DNA of 38,056 nucleotides from Kitasatospora phosalacinea. GTDB taxonomy: Bacteria > Actinomycetota > Actinomycetes > Streptomycetales > Streptomycetaceae. Positions 1 to 6,504 of the stretch are shown one piece after another. The stretch spans positions 1-38,056 of the forward strand of contig NZ_JNYE01000073.1 in the NCBI RefSeq assembly GCF_000717185.1. The letters run 5' to 3'. Under the pieces are notes generated by a model. It saw only the letters and a list, made by a program, of their open reading frames with translations. It was not told the origin of the DNA and did not search any database. How positions within the stretch are numbered: the stretch's first letter is position 1; each line of letters begins with the position of its first letter. The position numbers were made by a program, and so were the translations under genes.

Positions 1-214
1 CCTGCGCTCCGCCGCCGACGCCATCCGCCTCTCCCGCCGCACCCTCGCCACCATCAAGGGCAACCTCTTCTGGGCCTTCGCCTACAACGTCGCCGCCCTG
101 CCGCTCGCCGCCGCCGGACTCCTCAACCCGATGATCGCGGGCGCCGCGATGGCCTTCTCCTCCGTCTTCGTGGTCGGCAACAGCCTGCGCCTGCGGACCT
201 TCAAGGCCCGCTGA
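1..214 (+). CDS. Heavy-metal P-type ATPase, C-terminal end (partial)
   Basis: The reading frame is open from the window edge to TGA at 212-214, giving the last 70 residues of a P1B-type ATPase. The phrase [19 protein letters not shown] followed by a hydrophobic pair with [14 protein letters not shown] is typical of the two final membrane helices of copper/heavy-metal exporters such as CopA. The SLRLR ending right after the last helix is also usual. The catalytic domain and metal-binding sites lie outside the window, so the metal cannot be read here; copper is most likely from the family. A strong hairpin follows at 264-298. Confidence 0.85.
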   Translation, partial: LRSAADAIRLSRRTLATIKGNLFWAFAYNVAALPLAAAGLLNPMIAGAAMAFSSVFVVGNSLRLRTFKAR

Positions 215-248
215 GGCCCGCTGAGACCTGGTGAGGCCCGCTGAGGCC
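212..248. repeat. Short direct repeats after the ATPase stop codon
   Basis: The string GAGGCCCGCTGAG recurs with small changes just past the stop codon, so the end of the gene appears duplicated two or three times. It is noncoding and looks like local slippage. Confidence 0.5.
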
Positions 249-263
249 CTGCGGAACCGATCG

Positions 264-298
264 CGGTCCGGCCCGGGAACCCCTCCCGGGCCGGACCG
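264..298 (+). terminator. Intrinsic terminator-like hairpin
   Basis: Arms GGTCCGGCCCGGGA and TCCCGGGCCGGACC pair perfectly around the loop ACCCC, with one more outer C-G pair. There is no U tract, as is common in Streptomyces. It closes the P-type ATPase transcript. Confidence 0.8.
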
Positions 299-386
299 GT
301 CAGTTTCCGAGAAGCCGCCGCAGCCGCTTCGTTCCTAGGATTGAGGACGTCAGCAGGACACGGGAACGGGAACGGGAGGACCGGTC

Positions 387-830
387 ATGGCGGAGAAGCA
401 CGAGGGTTTCACGGCGGACGAGCGCGCGGCGATGAAGGAGCGCGCGAAGGAGATGAAGGCGGAGTCCAAGCGGGCGTCGGCGGCGGCGAAGGCGGCCGAG
501 GCGGAGCAGGACCTGCTGGAGAAGATCGCCGAGATGCCCGAGGCGGACCGGGTGCTGGCCCAGCGCTTCCACGAGATCGTCACCGAGACCGCCCCGCAGC
601 TGGCCCCGAAGACCTGGTACGGCATGCCCGCGTACAACAACGCGGACGGCAAGCCGGTGTGCTTTTTCCAGAGCGCCGCCAAGTTCAAGTCCCGGTACGC
701 GCTGATCGGCTTCAGCGACAACGCCAAGCTGGACGACGGCGCGATGTGGCCGACCTACTTCGCGATCGCCGACCTGGGCGAGGCGGAGGCCGCCCGGGTC
801 GCCGACCTGGTGAAGCGCGCGGTGTCCTGA
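387..830 (+). CDS. DUF1801 (YdhG-like) family protein
   Basis: This 147-residue protein has two parts. Residues 1-55 are a charged, Ala/Glu/Lys-rich helical segment. Residues 60-147 match the DUF1801 fold, with KTWYGMPAYN, the KPVCFFQSAAKFKSRYALIGF core strands, and a final helix. DUF1801 proteins are small alpha/beta proteins; a frataxin-like role has been proposed for some, but the function is not settled. The start is supported by GGGAGGA six bases upstream. It appears monocistronic, between the hairpin at 264-298 and a repeat-bearing spacer. The helical extension is the only unusual part. Confidence 0.85.
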   Translation: MAEKHEGFTADERAAMKERAKEMKAESKRASAAAKAAEAEQDLLEKIAEMPEADRVLAQRFHEIVTETAPQLAPKTWYGMPAYNNADGKPVCFFQSAAKFKSRYALIGFSDNAKLDDGAMWPTYFAIADLGEAEAARVADLVKRAVS

Positions 831-861
831 GCCCGGGCGGGGGTCGGCGGTTTGATCACCA

Positions 862-1003
862 TCAGTTGGCCGACCTTCATCAGTTGATTGATCGTTGTCG
901 GCCGGTCTGGTCTTCGTCAGCCGGCTGAGCTGGTGCTGCTCGGGTGCTCGTCGTCAGTTGATTGGTCCTCGCCAGCCGACCGACCGTCGTCAGTTGATCG
1001 ACC
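862..1003. repeat. Four dispersed copies of TCAGTTG-type motif
   Basis: Between two convergent genes the heptamer TCAGTTG occurs at 862, 880, 954 and 990. Three copies extend to TCAGTTGATYGRYC and the first to TCAGTTGGCCGACC. The unit is 14 bp and spacing is irregular, so this is not a simple microsatellite. No function can be assigned. Confidence 0.6.
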
Positions 1004-1051
1004 GTTGCCGATCGACGACAGCGGCAGCGGCAGTAGCAGCAGTCGGCCCGG

Positions 1052-1909
1052 TCACGGTCGGCGTCCGGCCAGCAGGCCGTTCAGGGTGCCGTAGTCGAGT
1101 GCGCCGCCCAGCGCGTCGTACGTGCCGGTGGCGAGGAGTTCGGCGGTGGCCCGGTGGGCGGCGGTGTAGGCCGCCTGGGCGAGGGCGGTGCCGAGGCTGA
1201 TCCGGCGGACTCCGGCGGTGGCGAGTTCCGTGACGGTCGGGCCGTTCGGGACGGCCATCGCGTTGACGGGCAGCGGGGACGCGGCGGTCAGTTCCTTGAG
1301 CGCGGCGAGGTCGAGCAGGCCGGGGACGAAGAGCGAGTCGGCCCCGGCCTCGGCGTACGCCTCTGCGCGGCGGAGCACCTCCGCGGGGCGGTCGGCGGCC
1401 GGGCCGGTGCCGAACAGGTGGACGTCGGTGCGGGCGTTGACCAGCAGGTCGGGCAGGCCGGCTTCGGTGGCGGCCGTCCGGGCGGCGCGCAGGCGGGCGG
1501 ACTGTTCGGCGGGGGTGAACAGCGGGCCGCCCGGGGCGGTCGAGTCCTCCAGGTTGATGCCGACCGCGCCCGCCGCGACCACCGCGCGGACGGTCTCGGC
1601 CACGTCCTCGGGGGTCGGGCCGTAGCCGCCCTCGACGTCGGCGGTCACCGGGACGTCCACGGCGGCGACGATCCGGCGCACCGCCTCGGCCATCGCCGCC
1701 CGGTCCAGGCCCTGCCCGTCGCCGCGGCCCGCCGACCAGGAGACGCCGCCGCTGGTGGTGGCGATCGCGGACGCGCCGGCCGCGGCGACCACCGCCGCGC
1801 TGCCCGCGTCCCAGGCGTTCGGGAGCAGGAGCGGCACGTCGGCGGCGGCCAGCGCGCGGAGGGTGGCGGCGTGCTCGGGGGACCGGGCGGGGAGGGTGCG
1901 GTTCGACAT
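1052..1909 (-). CDS. Isocitrate lyase/PEP mutase (ICL/PEPM) family enzyme
   Basis: The 285-residue protein is a single TIM-barrel of the isocitrate lyase/phosphoenolpyruvate mutase superfamily, close to carboxyvinyl-carboxyphosphonate phosphorylmutase-like proteins. Visible landmarks are LLPNAWDAGSA near residue 24, TTSGGVSWSAGRGDGQ, the metal-site segment VTADVEGGYG, GINLEDS and LLVNARTDV. The family makes or breaks C-C or C-P bonds next to a carboxylate, using Mg2+. There are no phosphonate genes around it, so a phosphonate role is unlikely; substrate unknown. The ATG at 1909 has only a weak purine-rich site upstream. It is divergent from the ArsR-like gene across a 189-bp spacer. Confidence 0.85.
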   Translation of the reverse strand: MSNRTLPARSPEHAATLRALAAADVPLLLPNAWDAGSAAVVAAAGASAIATTSGGVSWSAGRGDGQGLDRAAMAEAVRRIVAAVDVPVTADVEGGYGPTPEDVAETVRAVVAAGAVGINLEDSTAPGGPLFTPAEQSARLRAARTAATEAGLPDLLVNARTDVHLFGTGPAADRPAEVLRRAEAYAEAGADSLFVPGLLDLAALKELTAASPLPVNAMAVPNGPTVTELATAGVRRISLGTALAQAAYTAAHRATAELLATGTYDALGGALDYGTLNGLLAGRRP

Positions 1910-2098
1910 GCGGGTCTCGCTTTCGGTGCGGTGCGGTGTGGTGCAGCGCGCGTACGCATGCACGTACGGGTGCAGGTGCGGTTGCGGGTGCGCGGGCGGG
2001 TACGGGTCGATGCTGCCCCGTCCGCCCGGTGGGTGCCGAATGATTAAGCTGGGGCCGAATCGACGGTGGCAGGCAGCGGTGGCGAGGGGGTGGCAGGG
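1910..2098. promoter_or_regulatory. Divergent spacer between ICL/PEPM gene and ArsR-like regulator
   Basis: The spacer must hold both promoters. It contains two CGTACG half-sites flanking GCATGC at about 1949-1966, a run of GGTGCGGT-like repeats, and the A/T-richest stretch GAATGATTAAGCT near 2039. The sequence GCCGAAT occurs on both sides of that stretch. These are plausible operator parts, but no regulator can be assigned. Confidence 0.35.
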
Positions 2099-3121
2099 GT
2101 GCGGACCGGGTTGCCGCTGTCGGTGGGCGACCTCGCCCTGACCAGGTTCGCGATCTCGCCGATGTGGGAGGTGGTGACCGCCTTCCGCGCCCTGGCCGCC
2201 GACCCGGTGCCCGTGCCGCACCGCCGCTGGGCCGCGCAGGTCCGGCCGCGGCTGGCCGCTGCCGGGCTGGACCGGGGCTGGCTGGCCGAGCTGATCCCGC
2301 CGCACGGGCACCTGCCGGACTTCCTCAACCCCGTCCCCGCCGAGCCGGTCACCGACCTGGCGGCGGAACTGGCGGCGGTCCGGGCCACCGGCTCCGTCCT
2401 GCTCCGGCACGACCTGGCCTGCCTGCGCGCCGACCGGGAGGGCGGCGGCGGGAGCCCGGGCGGACGGGGGAACGGGCGGGGGGACGGGCGGCTGCGGCTG
2501 CTGGAGCGCGAGCCGGAGCAGGCGCTGCGGCGGATCAGCAACGAGGTCGAGGCGTTCTGGCAGCTCGCCCTCGCCCCGTACTGGTCGCGGATCCGCGCGG
2601 TGCTGGAGGCGGACGTCCTGCAGCGCGCCCGGCGGGCCGCCGAGCGGGGCAGCGCGGGCATGCTCGGCGAGTTGCACGGGACGGTGCGCTGGGCGGACGG
2701 CACGCTGCACCTGTCGGAGCGGCACTGCGCCGTCACCCGGATCGCGACCGGCGCCGGGCTGCTGCTGGTGCCCTCGGTGTTCGCCTGGCCCCGGCTGCTG
2801 ACCCGCACCGTCGCCCCCGACCCCCCGCAGCTGTGCTACCCCGCGCTGTCCGCCGCGACCGTCTGGGAGCACCGTCCGCGCCCGCGCGCGGAGGCGCTCG
2901 CGCCGGTGCTCGGCCGCACCCGCACCCGGCTGCTGGCCGAACTCGACGTCCCCGCCTCCACCACCGAACTCGCCGCCCGCTGCGGGCTCACCGCGCCCGC
3001 GGTCTCCCAGCACCTGACCGCGCTGCGCACTGCGGGCCTGGTCTCCTCGCACCGGGCCGGGCGCTGCGTGCTGTACGCCCGGACGGCCGTCGCGGACGGG
3101 TGGCTGGACGCGCTGCCTTAG
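2099..3121 (+). CDS. ArsR-like winged-helix transcriptional regulator (DUF5937 type)
   Basis: The N-terminal two thirds resembles the actinobacterial DUF5937 domain, with RFAISPMWEVV at its start and conserved Trp/Leu patches. The last 80 residues form a winged helix: ELDVPASTTELAARCGLTAPAVSQHLTALRTAGLVSSHRAGR is an ArsR-type recognition unit. GTG at 2099 is preferred because GAGGGGG ends eight bases upstream and the domain begins directly after it; GTG at 2066 would add 11 low-complexity residues. No metal-binding cysteine pair is visible in the winged helix, so classic metal sensing is unlikely. It probably controls itself or the divergent ICL/PEPM gene. Confidence 0.85.
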   Translation: MRTGLPLSVGDLALTRFAISPMWEVVTAFRALAADPVPVPHRRWAAQVRPRLAAAGLDRGWLAELIPPHGHLPDFLNPVPAEPVTDLAAELAAVRATGSVLLRHDLACLRADREGGGGSPGGRGNGRGDGRLRLLEREPEQALRRISNEVEAFWQLALAPYWSRIRAVLEADVLQRARRAAERGSAGMLGELHGTVRWADGTLHLSERHCAVTRIATGAGLLLVPSVFAWPRLLTRTVAPDPPQLCYPALSAATVWEHRPRPRAEALAPVLGRTRTRLLAELDVPASTTELAARCGLTAPAVSQHLTALRTAGLVSSHRAGRCVLYARTAVADGWLDALP

Positions 3122-3170
3122 GCCCTGTCCGGCCGATCTTGCCGGGCGCACGACGCCGGACGGGGCCTAA
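3118..3170. terminator. Bidirectional terminator containing both stop codons
   Basis: Arms TTAGGCCCTGTCCGG (3118-3132) and CCGGACGGGGCCTAA (3156-3170) pair over 15 bp with one G-U. The TAG stops of both converging genes sit inside the arms. Both RNAs would form nearly the same hairpin. Confidence 0.8.
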
Positions 3171-4087
3171 CGGGTCCCACCCCCTTCGTACGCACGGAGG
3201 GTGAGCAGGGCCGCCAGGGTGACGCCCGGGCGGGCCTCGTTCTCGGTGGCGGCGGACCAGCGGGCCCAGTTGATCGGCCAGCCGCCGTCCGGGAGTTGGC
3301 GGGAGGCGAGGTGGTCGAGGCCGCGTTCGACCTCGGCGTCGGTGAACCAGGACCGGGCCAGGCTGTCCGGGCGGGGCGCATAGTCGTGCGGGAGGTGGAA
3401 CTCGCCGGGCGCGTAGCCGGGGGCGAGCCGGACCTGCTCGGGGTGCGCCGGGTCGAGCAGCACCAACTGCTGGCTGCGCACCAACTCGCCTAGGCGGGCG
3501 GCCTGTTCGGCGGCCCAGGCGCGGTCGGGTGCGGCGTCCAGGAAGCCGACGGCGGTGATCACCTCGTACGGGTGGGTGCTGCCGATCGCCTCGATCGCGC
3601 GGCGGCAGAAGGCTTCCGCGCCGGTCAGCCAGGGGTGCTGCAGGCCTGCCCGGAGCAGCGGGGCGGCGATCTGGCCGGTGGAGAGCAGTTCGGCGGGCGG
3701 CGCGTCGGCGATCGGCAGGAAGGGCGGGTGCGGGTAGTCGCGCAGGCTGGGCAGGACGGCCGGGACGCCGCCGTCCGGGGTGGTCGAGGCGGCTGCCCAG
3801 TCGCAGAGTTCGGTGCCGCGCGGGCCGTTCAGGGCGTCGGCCTCGGCGAGGATCCGGGCGGCGGCTCCGGCGGCGAGGGGCTGGGCGGCGGGCCCGCGGA
3901 CGTCCGGCTCCAGGCCGTACGCCCAGCCGCCGCCGGGGGCGCGGTAGGCGTCCAGGGCGGCGAGGACGCCCACCGGGTCGGGGGCGGCGCCGAAGTGGTG
4001 TGCGAAGCGCCGCTGTTCGAGGACCCGGCCCGCCGTCCACAGGTACTCGGCTGCCCGGTCGATCGTGCTGTCGTCGATGCGTGCCAT
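3167..4087 (-). CDS. Prenyltransferase/squalene-cyclase-like alpha/alpha-toroid protein
   Basis: This 306-residue soluble protein has repeats typical of terpenoid-cyclase folds: APGGGWAYGLEPD near residue 52, TTPDGGVPAVLPS near 110, and SRQLPDGGWPINW near 272. The Q/DGGW-type motifs hold such barrels together. It lacks a DxDD cyclase acid motif and a clear zinc triad, so catalysis is doubtful; similar actinobacterial proteins are annotated only as hypothetical. The ATG at 4087 has a weak upstream site, and no better start is seen. It appears monocistronic and converges on the ArsR-like gene. Function unknown. Confidence 0.8.
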   Translation of the reverse strand: MARIDDSTIDRAAEYLWTAGRVLEQRRFAHHFGAAPDPVGVLAALDAYRAPGGGWAYGLEPDVRGPAAQPLAAGAAARILAEADALNGPRGTELCDWAAASTTPDGGVPAVLPSLRDYPHPPFLPIADAPPAELLSTGQIAAPLLRAGLQHPWLTGAEAFCRRAIEAIGSTHPYEVITAVGFLDAAPDRAWAAEQAARLGELVRSQQLVLLDPAHPEQVRLAPGYAPGEFHLPHDYAPRPDSLARSWFTDAEVERGLDHLASRQLPDGGWPINWARWSAATENEARPGVTLAALLTLRAYEGGGTR

Positions 4088-4202
4088 GGCCCGACCGTAC
4101 GGGCCGGAAAAGAGTTCCGCGAGGACCGATGAGTTCCGCCGGTGCGGCTCGTCCAACCCCGTGACGGCAGTATGGAGCAGGTGGAACGGACGGAGTTGCG
4201 CG

Positions 4203-4418
4203 ATGAGCACCGAGGAGAAGGTCAAGGGGCCGGCCAGTTACTTCCCCTCGATCGAGAAGAAGTACGGGCGCCCGGTCGCCGAGTGGCAGCAGTTGATCAC
4301 CGACTCGCCGCTGACCAGGCACATGGAGCTGGTCGCCTGGCTGAAGTCCGAGTACGGGCTGGGCCACGGCCACGCCAACGCGCTGGTGGCGTACAACCTC
4401 GCCGCCCGCGGCGAGTAG
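4203..4418 (+). CDS. DUF4287 domain protein
   Basis: This 71-residue protein consists of one DUF4287 domain: SYFPSIEKKYGRPVAEWQQLI, then HMELVAWLKSEYGLGHGHANALVAYNL. Proteins of this family are small, helical and widespread in Actinobacteria, often fused to or beside DUF1801-like or DUF5655 domains; the function is unknown. The start is ATG with GGACGGAG upstream. Two copies of a 14-bp sequence follow the stop codon. Confidence 0.85.
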   Translation: MSTEEKVKGPASYFPSIEKKYGRPVAEWQQLITDSPLTRHMELVAWLKSEYGLGHGHANALVAYNLAARGE

Positions 4419-4449
4419 CCAGCGCCGCCAGCGGTCCAGCGCCGCCAGC
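4419..4449. repeat. 14-bp direct repeat after DUF4287 gene
   Basis: CCAGCGCCGCCAGC occurs twice (4419-4432 and 4436-4449) with a three-base spacer. It is a short intergenic duplication. Confidence 0.6.
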
Positions 4450-4496
4450 CACCAGAGCCATCATCAGTAACCGTAGTCGTGCACAAGGGAGTTGGA

Positions 4497-5294
4497 ATGA
4501 CCGAGTACGTGACCTCCGCCGACGGCACCCGCATCGCCCTCCAGGTGGCGGGAGTAGACGGCCCGGTCGTGGTGGTCGTGGACGGTGCGCTGTGCCACCG
4601 GGCGTTCGGGCCCTCCGGCGGGATGGCGGCCGAACTGGCCGGTGCGCACCGGGTGTTCAGCTACGACCGGCGCGGGCGCGGCGAGAGCGGTGCGGGCGGG
4701 CCGTACGCCGTGGAGCGGGAGGTGGAGGACCTGGCGGCGGTCGTCGCGGCGGCGGGCGGCCGGGCGACGCTGCTGGGGCTGTCCTCCGGTGCGGCGCTCG
4801 CGCTGCGGGCGGCGGGGGCGGGCATCGGGGTGGAGCGGGTGGTGGCGTACGAGCCGCCGTTCAGCACCTCCGGGGAGCAGCGGGCCCGGTTCGCGGAGTA
4901 CCGGGCGGGCGTCGAGAAGGACGTCCTCGCGGGCGAACCGGGCGATGCGGTGGCCCGGTTCATGGCCTTCGTCGGCGCCCCCGAGCCGGTGGTCGCGCAG
5001 TTGCGCGAGTCGCCCGCGTGGCCCGCGTTCACGGCGGTGGCGCCGACGCTGGTGCACGACGCCGAGGTGCTGGACGGGGCGGCGGGCGCTCCGGTGCCGA
5101 CCGCCCTGCTGGCCGGGCTGCCGGTGCCGGTGCTGGTGGCCGACGGCGAGCTCAGCCCGGCCCTGCTGCGCGACGCGGCCGCCGCGACGGCCGCCGCCGC
5201 GGGCGCGGAGCACCGCACCCTGGCGGGGCAGACGCACGAGGTCGCGCCGGAGGTGCTGGGGCCGGTGGTGGCCGGGTTCGTCGCCCGGGGGTGA
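4497..5294 (+). CDS. Alpha/beta hydrolase
   Basis: The 265-residue protein has the alpha/beta hydrolase plan: an oxyanion-side strand VVVVVDGALCH near residue 26, the loop SYDRRGRGES, the nucleophile elbow GLSSG with Ser at about 96, an acid candidate in PVLVADGEL near 218, and a C-terminal His in GQTHEV near 246. All catalytic parts are present. The substrate cannot be inferred; esters or lactones are usual for this type. ATG 4497 is chosen because GGGAG lies just upstream. It converges on the MarR gene 20 bp away. Confidence 0.88.
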   Translation: MTEYVTSADGTRIALQVAGVDGPVVVVVDGALCHRAFGPSGGMAAELAGAHRVFSYDRRGRGESGAGGPYAVEREVEDLAAVVAAAGGRATLLGLSSGAALALRAAGAGIGVERVVAYEPPFSTSGEQRARFAEYRAGVEKDVLAGEPGDAVARFMAFVGAPEPVVAQLRESPAWPAFTAVAPTLVHDAEVLDGAAGAPVPTALLAGLPVPVLVADGELSPALLRDAAAATAAAAGAEHRTLAGQTHEVAPEVLGPVVAGFVARG

Positions 5295-5313
5295 GCGGCG
5301 GGCCCTCCCGGGG

Positions 5314-5769
5314 CTACGGCGCGTCGACCAGGCGGCGCAGCAGGCGGCTGAGCCCCTCCCCGTCCAGGGCGGGGACGCCGTGGGCCGCCGGAGCGAAGAA
5401 GGTGCGGTCGACGGCTTCGACGGCCGGGATCGCGGCGCGGGCGAGGGCGGTGCCGCGCGGGGTGATGCGCAGGCGGCGGGCCCGGGTGTCGTCCGGGTCG
5501 GTGGTGCGGTCCAGCAGGCCCTTGGCCTCCAGTTTCCGCACCACTTGGGAGGTGGTGCGGACGTCGGTGCCGGCCTGCGCGGAGAGTTCCTGCTGGTTGG
5601 GGGTGGTGCCCTGTTCGTTGAGCCACCAGGCGCAGGAGAGCAGCACGAACTGCGGGTGCGTCAGGTCGTGCGGGGCGAGGGCGGCGGCGACCTCGCGCTG
5701 CCAGCGCAGGGTGGTGTGCCACAGCCAGAAGCCGGGGCTGTTCGCCGGGCCTTCGACCAGTCCGTCCAT
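5314..5769 (-). CDS. MarR-family transcriptional regulator
   Basis: This 151-residue protein is a typical MarR length. It has the helical dimer segment FWLWHTTLRWQREVAAAL, HPQFVLLSCAWWL, the recognition helix TDVRTTSQVVRKLEAKGLLDR (about residues 68-88), and the wing DPDDTRARRLRITPRG. MarR proteins are dimeric repressors that release DNA on binding phenolic or other ligands. GAAGGAG stands seven bases before the ATG. It lies 124 bp downstream of an SRPBCC gene on the same strand, and that spacer holds a 10-bp tandem repeat. Its target is likely this pair. Confidence 0.92.
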   Translation of the reverse strand: MDGLVEGPANSPGFWLWHTTLRWQREVAAALAPHDLTHPQFVLLSCAWWLNEQGTTPNQQELSAQAGTDVRTTSQVVRKLEAKGLLDRTTDPDDTRARRLRITPRGTALARAAIPAVEAVDRTFFAPAAHGVPALDGEGLSRLLRRLVDAP

Positions 5770-5782
5770 GGCGCGCTCCTTC

Positions 5783-5850
5783 GTGGGTGCCGGTGGGTGC
5801 CGGTAAGTTCCGGTAGGTGCCGACGGGCGCCGGTGGGTTCCGGCGGGTCG
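5783..5850. repeat. 10-bp degenerate tandem repeat
   Basis: About seven successive 10-base blocks approximate CGGTGGGTGC. The period stays exactly 10, close to one helical turn, so the blocks line up on one DNA face. The array lies in the leader or promoter of the MarR gene. Confidence 0.7.
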
Positions 5851-5893
5851 GGTTCGTACGTTTCAAGCGGCGAGCGGTCAGGCGGGCGAGTGG

Positions 5894-6316
5894 TCAGGCG
5901 GCCCGTTCGGCGCGGGCGAGGAGGCCGGCCATCGCCTCCGGGAAGTCCTCGGTGATCATCGGGCCGAGTTCGGGGCCGAGCCGGTCGGCGTCCGGGCCGG
6001 TGATCTCCAGGCGGTGGGCCACCCGGGTGCCGCCGCCGGGGAGGGCGGTGAGGGTGTGCGAGAAGTCCAGCACGGCGCCGCCGAACTCGGTGCGGTCGGC
6101 GTAGGCGCGGCCGGGCTCGATCCGGGTGATGACGGAGACGATCGGGTCCTGCCCGGTCGGGGTCATCGAGACCCTGCCGCCGACGGCGAACGGGCCGTCC
6201 AGGGTGACGGCCTCCATCGAGGTGTCCCAGTCCGTCCAGCGGTCCAGGTCGCTGAGCACGGCCCAGACGGCGTGCGGCGCGGCGGCGGTCTCGGCGGTGT
6301 ACTCGTGTTGCCACAT
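5894..6316 (-). CDS. SRPBCC (START-like) family protein
   Basis: This 140-residue protein is one SRPBCC domain: an opening strand with VWAVLSDLDRWTDWDTSM, a central GGRVSMTPTG turn, repeated strands with GGGTRVAHRLEI, and a long C-terminal helix ending in MAGLLARAERAA. The fold makes a cavity for lipids, polyketides or other hydrophobic ligands; no catalytic residues are evident. ATG 6316 is preferred over ATG 6343 because AGGGGGAA stands at the right distance. It precedes the MarR gene, so the pair may form one sense-and-respond unit. Confidence 0.87.
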   Translation of the reverse strand: MWQHEYTAETAAAPHAVWAVLSDLDRWTDWDTSMEAVTLDGPFAVGGRVSMTPTGQDPIVSVITRIEPGRAYADRTEFGGAVLDFSHTLTALPGGGTRVAHRLEITGPDADRLGPELGPMITEDFPEAMAGLLARAERAA

Positions 6317-6346
6317 GGCGGTTCCCCCTGTGCTCGACTTCATCTA

Positions 6347-6374
6347 CGCAGAGATTATCCGCGCAGGGATCATC
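6347..6374. promoter_or_regulatory. 15-bp-spaced direct repeat upstream of SRPBCC gene
   Basis: CGCAGAGATTATC (6347-6359) and CGCAGGGATCATC (6362-6374) agree at 11 of 13 positions. They lie 31-58 bp upstream of the SRPBCC start, in the spacer shared with serS. This is a possible operator. Confidence 0.4.
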
Positions 6375-6504
6375 ACCGCAAGGGAGGAGCGCGGACAGGG
6401 CGCGAGGGCCTGGAAAGGCACTGCACCGGTTTCCCCCGCCCTGCTACGGTCGGGACGAATTCGACCCAGCGGAAACCGCTGCAACCCGAGGAGAACCGAC
6501 TCCG

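Noticed and set aside
1052..1909. Phosphonate biosynthesis
   Set aside because: The ICL/PEPM fold is shared by many enzymes, and no phosphonopyruvate decarboxylase or related gene is nearby.
1052..3151. A 699-codon open frame on the minus strand joining the ICL/PEPM gene to sequence upstream
   Set aside because: Beyond 1909 it runs antisense to the ArsR-like gene and its product is Arg/Gly/Pro-rich without known motifs; it is a frame kept open by high GC.
6375..6504. T-box riboswitch before serS
   Set aside because: No T-box consensus or specifier stem is visible; the leader is short.
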